In this document: positions 28,360 through 35,946 of the stretch, piece by piece
Layout: each line of letters starts with the position of its first letter
How positions within the stretch are numbered: position 1 is the first letter of the stretch
NCBI RefSeq assembly: GCF_900130015.1
Contig: NZ_FQXS01000033.1
Coordinates: 1 to 46,849, forward strand
Origin: Desulfofustis glycolicus DSM 9705
Lineage (GTDB): Bacteria; Desulfobacterota; Desulfobulbia; Desulfobulbales; Desulfocapsaceae
Direction: 5' to 3'
Length of the DNA stretch: 46,849 bases
Translations under genes and position numbers: made by a program
The notes under the pieces: model-generated
Database searches by the model: none
What the model was told of the DNA's origin: nothing
What the model saw: only the letters and a program-made list of their open reading frames with translations

Positions 28360-28375
28360 GACAATTGCAATTGTC
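28360..28375. promoter_or_regulatory. Perfect 16-bp palindrome in a divergent control region
   Basis: GACAATTGCAATTGTC lies between the divergent outer-membrane factor gene and the sensor kinase gene. It is followed at once by a partial third half (GCGACAAT). A palindrome of this quality in the only shared upstream region is a likely operator, but which protein binds it is unknown. Confidence 0.5.
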
Positions 28376-28460
28376 GCGACAATACGATTCAACAAAGGAA
28401 AACAATCATAACCTGCAATCGGCACATGGCAGGACCAGCTTCTCTCTTGAGTCATCGACC

Positions 28461-29867
28461 ATGATACGCTTGACCATCGCCCACAAATTGTTCGGGGCCT
28501 TCCTGCTCATTCTCGCTCTTGTCGCCGCGGCGATGGGCTTTTCCCGGTACCTTTTTTCGATGAATTTCCATCATTATATCAATCAGATGGAAATTGAGCG
28601 CCTGCACGCCCTGGTTCCGGTTCTCCAGCAGGAATTCCGCACCGCCCAGGGATGGGAACGGCTCAAGGCAGACAGCGGACGCTGGTCGGAACTGCTCAAC
28701 GATATCGCCGAGATCAAGCAAAACACTCCGCCTCCGGAGGAGACCGGCGAACGAGAACGGAAGATCTCACGCATCCTGCTCAGCGATCAACAACAACCGA
28801 TCATCGGCTCAGCGGAGCAGGAGGATCAGCCGCGGCTGGTATCGATCGACGTGGACGGCAGCACGGTCGGCTGGCTGGGCCTGAAAAAACGCCGGCCCTT
28901 TCGCGGCGGCCCGCCCGCGGCCTTGCTGGAACGCCAGGCCAAACACCTGTCGCTGCTGGGCGGGGTGGTGCTTATCTTGACCGCCCTCGTTGCCTTTCTC
29001 TTTTCCCGTCACCTGATCAAGCCAATCCGCACCCTGACCAAAGGGACACGTGAGCTGGCGGAACGCAACTTCTCGGTGCGCATCGAGCCAACCACCCGTG
29101 ACGAACTCGGCCAACTGGCGGAAAATTTTAACGAGATGGCCCGCACCCTGGGACACTATGAGACCATGCGCCACCAATGGCTGACCGACATCTCCCATGA
29201 ACTGCGTACTCCGTTGACCGTGCTGCGCGGCGAAATCGAAGCGATCCAGGACGGCATCCGTACGCCATCTCCGGACAACCTCGCTTCCCTCCATGGAGAA
29301 ATCATCAGACTCGGCAAACTGGTCGAAGACCTGCACCAGCTGTCCCTGGCCGAATCGGACACCCTGGTCGTCGATCGACGCCGGTTGGCCCCGGTCACCA
29401 TTCTCTCCGCAGCACTGGACAGCTACCGGAATCTGCTCCGCCAGCAAGGCATCGAAATCGGTGCGGAACTGGCGGATTTTGAGACGGTCACCCTTAAAGG
29501 CGACGGCGCCCGCCTCAGCCAGGTCTTCACCAATATCCTCGACAATGTCTGTAAATATGTTCAGGCTCCGGGACACCTCACGATAACCGGCCGCTCCGCC
29601 GGCGGCGTTCTCGAATTGCGCTTCGCCGACTCCGGCCCAGGCGTCCCACCCGACGCCCTGCCACAGCTCTTCGACAGGCTATTTCGCGTGGAAGGTTCAC
29701 GCAACCGCAGCAGCGGCGGCAGCGGCCTCGGCTTGGCGATCTGCAGACACATCATTGAGCAGCACGGCGGCACGATCCGGGCTGAACCGAGTGAGTTGGG
29801 CGGACTGGCAATTGTTATCGCACTGCCACTCGCATCTCGAAACCTCAGCAAGCAGGACCAACCATGA
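28461..29867 (+). CDS. Sensor histidine kinase, BaeS-like
   Basis: A 468-residue inner-membrane kinase. Helix one (about residues 8-30), a roughly 120-residue periplasmic sensor region, helix two (about 165-190), then a HAMP linker (LIKPIRTLTKGTRELAERNFSVRIEP), the dimerisation domain with phospho-acceptor His246 in DISHELRTPLT, and the ATP-binding domain with N, G1 (DSGPGVPP) and G2 (GSGLGLAICRHI) boxes. The order and the divergent efflux operon resemble the BaeSR envelope-stress system, which controls drug exporters. The frame extends upstream, but the protein pattern starts at 28461. It overlaps the response regulator by four bases. Confidence 0.9.
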   Translation: MIRLTIAHKLFGAFLLILALVAAAMGFSRYLFSMNFHHYINQMEIERLHALVPVLQQEFRTAQGWERLKADSGRWSELLNDIAEIKQNTPPPEETGERERKISRILLSDQQQPIIGSAEQEDQPRLVSIDVDGSTVGWLGLKKRRPFRGGPPAALLERQAKHLSLLGGVVLILTALVAFLFSRHLIKPIRTLTKGTRELAERNFSVRIEPTTRDELGQLAENFNEMARTLGHYETMRHQWLTDISHELRTPLTVLRGEIEAIQDGIRTPSPDNLASLHGEIIRLGKLVEDLHQLSLAESDTLVVDRRRLAPVTILSAALDSYRNLLRQQGIEIGAELADFETVTLKGDGARLSQVFTNILDNVCKYVQAPGHLTITGRSAGGVLELRFADSGPGVPPDALPQLFDRLFRVEGSRNRSSGGSGLGLAICRHIIEQHGGTIRAEPSELGGLAIVIALPLASRNLSKQDQP

Positions 29868-30544
29868 CTGCAGGACAGATCCTGATTATCGAAGACGAAG
29901 TCAAGCTCGCCGAGCTCCTGAGAGACTACCTGAAGCAGGACGGTTTCACCGTCTCCTGCCTGCATAGCGGTGAGTTGGCCGTAGACACGGTACGCCGGGC
30001 GACGCCGGATCTGATCCTGCTGGATCTGATGCTGCCGGTGGTCGACGGACTGGCCATCTGCCGTGAAATACGCCGCTTTTCAAACGTGCCCATCATCATG
30101 ATCACCGCCAGGGTGGAAGAGATCGACCGGCTGATCGGCCTGGAAATCGGTGCCGACGACTATGTCTGCAAGCCGTTCAGTCCGCGTGAGGTGGTGGCCC
30201 GGGCCAAGGCGGTGCTGCGCCGGACCCGTACTCCGGCCCAATCACAGCGCCTGATCGCCGGCGAGATCACCCTCGACGAGGCGACCCGGCAGGTAACCGT
30301 CGCCGGCAGAGCTCTCACCCTGACCCCGAGCGAATTCGGCCTGCTCAATGTGCTGCTCAGCGCGCCGGGCCGGGTCTTTTCCCGCAACGAGTTCCTCGAC
30401 CGGGTGCAGGGCTATCGTTTCGACGGTTACGACCGCACCATCGACAGCCATGTCAAAAACCTGCGTCGCAAAATCGGTGAGTGTCTCCCCGATCAGGACG
30501 TGATCGTTACCGTCTACGGCATCGGTTACAAGCTGATCGGTTGA
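29864..30544 (+). CDS. OmpR-family response regulator, BaeR-like
   Basis: A 226-residue two-domain regulator. The receiver has the acidic pair in IIEDEVKLAELL, phospho-acceptor Asp54 (LILLDLMLPVVDG), Thr in MITAR and Lys in YVCKPFSPREV. The C-terminal winged helix carries LTPSEFGLLNVLLSAPGRVFSRNEFLDRV and the DNA-recognition stretch DRTIDSHVKNLRRKIG. It pairs with the overlapping kinase gene. The likely targets are the divergent MacAB-like operon and perhaps the RND operon, inferred from position only. Confidence 0.92.
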   Translation: MTAGQILIIEDEVKLAELLRDYLKQDGFTVSCLHSGELAVDTVRRATPDLILLDLMLPVVDGLAICREIRRFSNVPIIMITARVEEIDRLIGLEIGADDYVCKPFSPREVVARAKAVLRRTRTPAQSQRLIAGEITLDEATRQVTVAGRALTLTPSEFGLLNVLLSAPGRVFSRNEFLDRVQGYRFDGYDRTIDSHVKNLRRKIGECLPDQDVIVTVYGIGYKLIG

Positions 30545-30591
30545 CACCTGACTCCGGCGGTGGTAAAAGAGGCCGACACACGCCTACACAC

Positions 30592-30668
30592 GTGCCCGTA
30601 GCTCAGCTGGATAGAGCACCAGGCTTCGAACCTGGGAGTCGGGGGTTCGAATCCCTCCGGGCACGCCA
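30592..30668 (+). tRNA. tRNA-Arg(TCG)
   Basis: A complete 77-base cloverleaf including encoded CCA: acceptor GTGCCCG/CGGGCAC, D stem GCTC/GAGC, anticodon stem CCAGG/CCTGG with loop CTTCGAA (anticodon TCG, reads CGA), and T loop TTCGAAT. The last 47 bases are duplicated at 45855-45901, so this gene is the integration site of the neighbouring element, and integration leaves it intact. Confidence 0.97.
30622..30668. repeat. attL: 47-bp direct repeat in tRNA-Arg
   Basis: Identical over 47 bases to 45855-45901, from GGCTTCGAAC in the anticodon arm to the CCA end. Bases diverge at once on both sides. This is the usual crossover for tyrosine integrases that use tRNA 3' ends. Confidence 0.93.
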
Positions 30669-30967
30669 TTGCCAAATACACTAAAAAGCCCGTACATGAA
30701 GGACTGCAAATAGAAAAGCCCTCTTTCGAGAATTGACTTCGAGAGAGGGCTTTCGCTCGTTAGGGGAAACGGGAACTACACTTTGGGCACACTTTGAATG
30801 TTTGATTTCTAAAGTGTGAAAAGGAATCTGATTACCTAGAAAACCTAATCTCAAACCAAAAATTTGTTAATATTAATGATAAAATCAGCACTACGTATAA
30901 TCTTCCATTAAGTCTAGAGTTAATAATAAATTAAAATTTCTTAAGGATAAGACGATAACAAATTCCT
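30669..30967. other. Left end of the island, noncoding
   Basis: Holds a strong terminator-type hairpin (listed separately) and then AT-rich sequence without a frame. About 100 bases here are similar to the DNA just right of the island (45940-46030), including the shared string GTTAGGGGAAAC. Confidence 0.6.
30715..30753 (+). terminator. Hairpin terminator after tRNA-Arg
   Basis: AAAGCCCTCT (30715-30724) pairs with AGAGGGCTTT (30744-30753), and the stem extends inward by about five pairs through TTCGA/TCGAG around an eight-base loop. The descending arm ends in TTT only, so termination may be moderate. It would end tRNA transcription and insulate the island. Confidence 0.65.
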
Positions 30968-31987
30968 TCATCGATTAAAGGGAAATCTCCAATCTGTATA
31001 TTCTAAGCCTTTTGCACCGCTGATTGCCTTTTCTTGATATCCTCTTCTATATTTTTGTATATTATTTTTTTCATCATTCCCGTGCATGAATTCTGTAATA
31101 TCAAAATTGATACGAACTGACCTTCCTAGCCAGTTTTCAATAGTAATTTGATCAAAATATCTAGGTATGGCTGACTTATTGTCTGTGTGAATTGTTTTCA
31201 AAGTACCATCATCGTTTCGACGGGTTATAACTTTTGGGTACTGTGGGTGTGTTTTTTCTATCAGTATTTGCTCTATAGGTTGGTATCGGGGATAGTAGGT
31301 GTTGAGCCAGAAATATTCCGAGAAAACACCGGCTTTACCAGAGCGGGCTCCAATGATCTGTATGGACTGTTCCAAGGTCGTCCCGTCATTACCATAGAGG
31401 AGGATTTCATTACCATAATGGACATATCGCAATAATTCAGGGCGAGGTCGATCTAAACCTGGAATGATGTCGTAGGCTTGAAATCCAAATAGAGACAACA
31501 CAGCAAGTAGGACCCCAAAAACGCCAATTGCACCCATATATATACTTAGTTTTGTCGGTACACTCCATGCTAACCATCTTTTTTTACTTAATGAATTTTT
31601 AATAAAGAACTTCTTAGTTAAGGTTACAATGATCTCTATGATTGCAAGTAATGTAAGGATAACTAAAATCGGACCAAAAAGAGTAGGTACTATAGCGTGC
31701 AATCCAGGGCTACGGGAATAGATCAGAGTTGAGAATGCTACACAGTAGCCAAGACCGAAACGGAGTACGATTTGACTACCGAAGCGAACCCTCAAGAATA
31801 ATGTGATAAATATGCCAAAAACATGGCCCCAAAACTCATATTCCCAGACACCACCAAATACGGACGGAAATAATACAGACTGTTGGTAGAATGCTGGATA
31901 ATGATGATTAGGAATAAGACTACCGCAGAGAGCGCCTAAGGTTGTCCCGGCTAAAAGAAGATTAATGCATATCGTTGTACGAGTCAT
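30968..31987 (-). CDS. Polytopic membrane protein, unknown function
   Basis: About 339 residues. Five or so hydrophobic segments occupy the first 170 residues, followed by a roughly 170-residue hydrophilic C-terminal domain with many aromatic and charged residues (FWLNTYYPRYQPIEQILIEK, RYFDQITIENWLGRSVRI). I recognise no family. The ATG at 31987 is chosen; a GTG at 32014 in the same frame is possible, and neither has a clear ribosome site. It is the most downstream gene of the leftward island block and the nearest to attL. Confidence 0.55.
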   Translation of the reverse strand: MTRTTICINLLLAGTTLGALCGSLIPNHHYPAFYQQSVLFPSVFGGVWEYEFWGHVFGIFITLFLRVRFGSQIVLRFGLGYCVAFSTLIYSRSPGLHAIVPTLFGPILVILTLLAIIEIIVTLTKKFFIKNSLSKKRWLAWSVPTKLSIYMGAIGVFGVLLAVLSLFGFQAYDIIPGLDRPRPELLRYVHYGNEILLYGNDGTTLEQSIQIIGARSGKAGVFSEYFWLNTYYPRYQPIEQILIEKTHPQYPKVITRRNDDGTLKTIHTDNKSAIPRYFDQITIENWLGRSVRINFDITEFMHGNDEKNNIQKYRRGYQEKAISGAKGLEYTDWRFPFNR

Positions 31988-32147
31988 TGCAGTTGACCAG
32001 GATAAATGAGTCACATGTTTCGAATAAATATAATATCATAACTGAAATGCTGAGATTAGTTTTAATGCTTGTATAATTATCGATGCGCGTGTGTTCTGCC
32101 AGTCCTGATTTTACTTCTACGTCAATTATAACAGTCTGTGTTCGTTC

Positions 32148-32468
32148 CTAATCGCAATTAAGACACTTGCAAACTAGCGGCTCATCGAGATCTTCAATGA
32201 TGAGTTTATAAAATCGCCCATCAAAGAGAACAATGACATCTGGATTATACTCGTACTCATAAAGAAGGATATAATCTATTACCTCATAGTAGTGTCCGGA
32301 TCGAGTCTTGAACACATGTCCCTTACGTATAGAGCCACTGATCTTACCAGCGATGCTCGTTTCCTCATACAAGTTCCATTGGGCTTCAGCCGGGGTCACA
32401 AGGAGCAAGCCAGCTGCACAGACGAAGAGAGCTTTTAACAGTTTACCCCACAACACGTTGCCTAGCAT
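32148..32468 (-). CDS. Small exported protein, unknown function
   Basis: 106 residues with a clear signal peptide (hydrophobic residues 9-26, cleavage after PAEA). The mature part, about 77 residues, is acidic and Tyr-rich, with an apparent SH3-like pattern of short strands (KTRSGHYYEVIDYILLYEYEYNPDVIVLFDG) and ends in CKCLNCD, three Cys that could bind a metal or form disulfides. The fold is a guess from pattern. It is separated by 133 and 212 bases from its neighbours on the same strand. Confidence 0.55.
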   Translation of the reverse strand: MLGNVLWGKLLKALFVCAAGLLLVTPAEAQWNLYEETSIAGKISGSIRKGHVFKTRSGHYYEVIDYILLYEYEYNPDVIVLFDGRFYKLIIEDLDEPLVCKCLNCD

Positions 32469-32680
32469 GTCGTTAGCTCCAATGTGACTGATGGTATACT
32501 TATCGGTTCGACGATCATAACCGTGTCTGTGCGAAGTTCCTGGTTACTACCCATATTATTGACCGGCTAATTATTGACTCATCTTTTTGCTCAGAAAATT
32601 AAATTTTTTATGTCGAATATTCACAACATGTATAATGAAGAAGACTGGAATTCTATTAATTTTTAACCAAAGAATAACGA

Positions 32681-33160
32681 TTACGCCCAAAATCTTTTTT
32701 CATATGACAAGTTAGTCATCACACTAAATATTTCTTCAAAATCCGTATTAGATTCGTGTATCTCGCAATATCTTGCCCCATATTTAAAATCTTTTCTCAA
32801 AATATCCAAAATTAGGCCATAATCTTCTTTCTGAATACAACTATTGAAACCACGAATTTTTCTATTAAACAATATTGTATATAATATTTCTGAGACAACT
32901 GTTGATTTTGCTAACAGAGAACTCTTTACTTCGGAAATCGTATCCTCTGAATGATTTTTCAATTTCTTTTTAATCTCTTCCGTATGAAATTCTAACAATG
33001 AAAGATTCGATAAATATTCATGTAATTCACAAATATACTTACAAATTTCACCATGCTCTTTTTGTTTTCTCTTAACAACTTCTGGCCAAATAATTAAACC
33101 GTGCATGAAAATAATTGCCAGAGGCAGAACTATTATCCACGCTAAATGAACAGATATCAT
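32681..33160 (-). CDS. Membrane-anchored helical protein, unknown function
   Basis: About 159 residues. One N-terminal membrane helix (LAWIIVLPLAIIFMHGLIIW) followed by a long helical, Lys/Glu-rich region (about 28-120) that may form a coiled coil. The ATG at 33160 is preferred since AGGTGA precedes it. It is AT-rich, unlike the core genome, and follows the RDD gene by 21 bases, so the two are probably one transcript. No family is recognised. Confidence 0.5.
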   Translation of the reverse strand: MISVHLAWIIVLPLAIIFMHGLIIWPEVVKRKQKEHGEICKYICELHEYLSNLSLLEFHTEEIKKKLKNHSEDTISEVKSSLLAKSTVVSEILYTILFNRKIRGFNSCIQKEDYGLILDILRKDFKYGARYCEIHESNTDFEEIFSVMTNLSYEKRFWA

Positions 33161-33181
33161 ATTATCACCTACCAATGGTTG

Positions 33182-33643
33182 CTATTTATTTATAACATAT
33201 GTACCAGACAATATATCATGCAAACCTTGCTTATTTTGTGTAAAGGCAACCATAATATAACCAATTAGCAGAATTGCATAGGAGATGATTTTCCCTAAAA
33301 ATCTCCCAGTAGCACCTCCAAATGAAATCTTGTTACCATTTTTATCTACAACAATTATTCCTAAAGCCATTTTTCCTAATGTCGCTTGATGTTTTGAACT
33401 TTCCATATAGGAAAAATATATCCAAGGTAATAGTAGTATTATTCCCCAAGATACAATCAAATCAATTATAGATATAAAATTCTTCACCGTAATATTGTCT
33501 ATATGATATTTAATTATTGACACTAAAAAGGTAAGGACAAAGAAGCAAATCCACAACATTACAATAATGATAATACTATCAACCATAAGCGCAAAATATC
33601 TTTTCCAAAAGCCAGCATATTGCATAGACAATTCACTTGACAT
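33182..33643 (-). CDS. RDD-family membrane protein
   Basis: A 153-residue protein with the RDD domain: AGFWKRYFALMVDSIIII at the start of helix 1 (the Arg and the Asp of the name), helices 2 and 3, then KHQATLGKMALGIIVVD, and the terminal QNKQGLHDILSGTYVI, where the His-Asp is typical. RDD proteins are small inner-membrane proteins, some of which act in ion or compatible-solute transport; the role of this one is unknown. It is the only recognised family in the leftward membrane block. Confidence 0.82.
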   Translation of the reverse strand: MSSELSMQYAGFWKRYFALMVDSIIIIVMLWICFFVLTFLVSIIKYHIDNITVKNFISIIDLIVSWGIILLLPWIYFSYMESSKHQATLGKMALGIIVVDKNGNKISFGGATGRFLGKIISYAILLIGYIMVAFTQNKQGLHDILSGTYVINK

Positions 33644-33667
33644 TTTCTTCTCTCTTTATATTATATT

Positions 33668-33976
33668 TCACTTCAGTCTTAACAATTCATCTACTATTAA
33701 AATACCATTTTCGCTACAATATGCTTTTACTTCATCATTGGTGACAGTTTGACAAGTAAATAGTGCTTCACTTTCCCATTGACAATTTCTCGCTTCATCC
33801 ATTGATGTTATCTCGTTCCATACATCTTTGAGGTTTATCAGACACTCTTCTATCGAACCATATCGACCATAGATACCTCCAATGTTGACTCTTGAATTAT
33901 CCACATGTGCCCATAGATTTGCAGGAAAGAACATCACAATCAAGGCAAATATTATGATTTTAATTTTATTTTCCAT
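33668..33976 (-). CDS. Small exported protein, unknown function
   Basis: About 102 residues. A signal peptide (MENKIKIIIFALIVMFFPANLWA) is cleaved before HVDNS. The mature protein has five Cys (ECLIN, RNCQWES, FTCQTV, YCSENG), suggesting disulfides in the periplasm. The ATG at 33976 gives the compact signal; the longer frame from 34009 overlaps the upstream gene. No family recognised. Confidence 0.5.
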   Translation of the reverse strand: MENKIKIIIFALIVMFFPANLWAHVDNSRVNIGGIYGRYGSIEECLINLKDVWNEITSMDEARNCQWESEALFTCQTVTNDEVKAYCSENGILIVDELLRLK

Positions 33977-33989
33977 TTGTAATTTCAAG

Positions 33990-34475
33990 TCAACAACATG
34001 AAAGCTCATCTAACAGTGCAGAAGCCCATCGTCGATTTTGAACATCAATTGTTTTAATTTTCAGTATTGTCCTGAGAACTGTTTTTGCTTGTCCATTATT
34101 ACCCAAATCTATTAGTGCCTGTGCTTTTATCATTAGCGCTTCGACACATGCCGGGTCTTTGCTGAGGACTTCATCAATGATCTGTTTAACCCGCACCATT
34201 TCCTTCTGCCGAAGATAATGTTTTGCTTTGTCAAGATCAGCGGTGAAGGGCCTTCCTGAACCTGACTTACCACCAACGCCGAATAAGACATTACCAAGAG
34301 TATTACCAAGGAGGGAGACAATGAAGAATACGATGATTGCTATAATGACGGACGCTATGGCACCAAGTGGTAGGTAATCTGAAAATCCGGTAAAGACAAA
34401 TATAGGACCACAGATAAATAAGGTGGTAATGAACCAAACCCGAATGAAAAGGGTTATATTGTATTCATCTGTCAC
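33990..34475 (-). CDS. Membrane protein with a TPR-like tail
   Basis: 161 residues: two membrane helices (about residues 9-30 and 37-60), a Gly/Ser linker, then a helical C-terminal region (DKAKHYLRQKEMVRVKQIIDEVLSKDPACVEALMIKAQALIDLGN) that has tetratricopeptide-repeat spacing (one to two repeats). TPRs bind protein partners, so this may hold another protein at the membrane. It is the first gene of the leftward membrane block; the upstream 420 bases should hold the promoter. Confidence 0.6.
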   Translation of the reverse strand: MTDEYNITLFIRVWFITTLFICGPIFVFTGFSDYLPLGAIASVIIAIIVFFIVSLLGNTLGNVLFGVGGKSGSGRPFTADLDKAKHYLRQKEMVRVKQIIDEVLSKDPACVEALMIKAQALIDLGNNGQAKTVLRTILKIKTIDVQNRRWASALLDELSCC

Positions 34476-34896
34476 AGAGCGCCCCCAGGCAGAATCTACT
34501 GATCCCGATCATTAAACCATAACTGACCATATGAGCGCAATTATTGATTCTACTATAGATTGCTAGGAAACGTTCTCACCTTCAGAGGAAATCATTTCCT
34601 TTGTGTTTTGGTATAGACCGTATAAAGGAAAATGGATTTTGGTTCGCAGGGGTTGGTAATATGCAAGATGAGGGAAATTTTACCGACGGCATCTCGTAAA
34701 TAGTATCCGAGTATCTAGGTTCCGTACGTTGCTTTTCCCGGACTTTTCAATGCCTGGCGCCGTATAATATTTTAAATCAATGAGACTTCGGACCAGATAT
34801 CTCTCGCGCGCATACGTATATACATAGCCGGATCTTCTGATATGGATGTGCTGTTAAGGGGGAACTGGGACGGCACGGGAGGAAAAGAGGGGAGAC
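34476..34896. other. Intergenic stretch with palindrome and a repeated motif
   Basis: Contains the palindrome AGGAAATCATTTCCT at 34586-34600 and, at 34808-34823, the string GCGCATACGTATATAC that recurs at 39709 and in altered form at 44228. No coding frame. Confidence 0.5.
34808..34823. repeat. GCGCATACGTATATAC repeat, copy 1 of 3
   Basis: Exact 16-base match with 39709-39724 and a close match at 44228-44245. All three are in noncoding island DNA. The core TACGTA is palindromic, so a protein-binding site is possible. Confidence 0.6.
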
Positions 34897-35286
34897 TTAC
34901 ATCCCTGGTATTTTACCTTCCCTAATCATTTTCCCGATGGCTCTTGAGTTTGCTTTTTCCTGCAGTGCCACGTAGGTAGAGACAGAATTAATCAGCTTCG
35001 ACACTTGGCTAGGCGTAATCTGTCCGTTGGCCGCAGCACTCAGTAATTCGCTAATGAATCTTGGCACGTCATCCAGTCCCTCGATAGGCGCAAGGTTTAG
35101 CCGGGGCATCGGTTCCCTGGCGTCTGATACAATCTTGTTCAATAACACCTTGCCAGCGTTCGTTGATCCGTCATCTGCAAGACGCTCGTAAAGGGTGTCG
35201 ATGATCGATGGTGCTAGCTCGCGCAGTTTGTCCTGCATCTCGCGTTCGAAGTTGTCCTCAGGGAAAAGATCTTTCAAGTCTGCCAT
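34897..35286 (-). CDS. Small island protein, unknown function
   Basis: 129 residues, acidic and helical, starting MADLKDLFPEDNF. The ATG at 35286 is preferred since GGAGG lies eight bases upstream, inside the end of the previous gene. The C-terminal part (GQITPSQVSKLINSVSTYVALQEKANSRAIG) resembles the helical tail of some phage packaging or DUF5681-type small proteins, but this is too weak to name. It is coupled to the gene before it (one base between stop and start). Confidence 0.55.
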   Translation of the reverse strand: MADLKDLFPEDNFEREMQDKLRELAPSIIDTLYERLADDGSTNAGKVLLNKIVSDAREPMPRLNLAPIEGLDDVPRFISELLSAAANGQITPSQVSKLINSVSTYVALQEKANSRAIGKMIREGKIPGM

Positions 35287-35287
35287 T

Positions 35288-35617
35288 TTAATACCTCCGA
35301 TTCTCATGTTTTCCCATTTCGATCATTTGCCGCAGCGTTCGCGGCTGTAGGAATGGTGCCACTCGCCTCGCATTGCCGACATAACCACCACCTGTCAGCA
35401 AGTAGATGAATGCCTCCTCGGCAATTTCTCCAATCACTGGATAGCGGTCGGTGATCCGAATTACCCGGTGAACCAACTCTTGAACCTGCACGGTATTAAA
35501 TTTCTCACCGGCCCGATCCGCTTCCCTGATTTCATCGAGCAACGCGTTGAACCTCTCGTTATCGCTGCCAAGGAAGCCGAAATCGATGGCCAGCTTATTA
35601 TCACTCGTTTGCTCCAT
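35288..35617 (-). CDS. Small island protein coupled to its neighbour
   Basis: 109 residues, mostly helical, with no membrane segment. The frame reaches 35698 but that part runs into the hexamer array, and the ATG at 35617 has GAGGTG upstream, so 35617 is used. The stop is one base before the next start. Function unknown; the position, just downstream of the hexamer array and the primase-helicase, suggests a role in element maintenance or replication control (inference). Confidence 0.5.
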   Translation of the reverse strand: MEQTSDNKLAIDFGFLGSDNERFNALLDEIREADRAGEKFNTVQVQELVHRVIRITDRYPVIGEIAEEAFIYLLTGGGYVGNARRVAPFLQPRTLRQMIEMGKHENRRY

Positions 35618-35648
35618 CGCACACCTCACTCTGTCGCCGCCTTCCACT

Positions 35649-35938
35649 GTGAACCGCTGTGAACACCTGTGGACGCTCGTGGAAGCGGCGGGGTTCACAC
35701 CGCACTGCCCTGGAGCCCGCTAAGGACGGGCAGTCCGGAAGCTGTGAACGCTGTGAACCCTGTGAACAGCCTCCGGGCCTACTCTTTCCGCGTCCGTCTC
35801 TTACCGCACTCCCCCACCCGTTCCCGCTTCCCATTTTCACTCTCTTTTTTAAGGGGAGGTGTTCACAGGGTTCACGCCTCGTCCGACGCGGGCTCCAGAG
35901 GTTCACAGCAGCGTTCACAAGTGTTCACACACGTTCAC
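35649..35938. repeat. Array of twelve GTGAAC/GTTCAC hexamers, candidate origin
   Basis: Hexamers start at 35649, 35659, 35744, 35753 and 35762 (GTGAAC) and 35693, 35861, 35870, 35901, 35913, 35923 and 35933 (GTTCAC). Most neighbours are 9-12 bases apart, about one helical turn, and orientation flips across the middle, which is pyrimidine-rich. The array fills the noncoding space between the primase-helicase stop and the next gene. Clusters of this kind are iterons: binding sites for a replication initiator. An operator array is the alternative. Confidence 0.7.
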
Positions 35939-35946
35939 ACGTGTCC

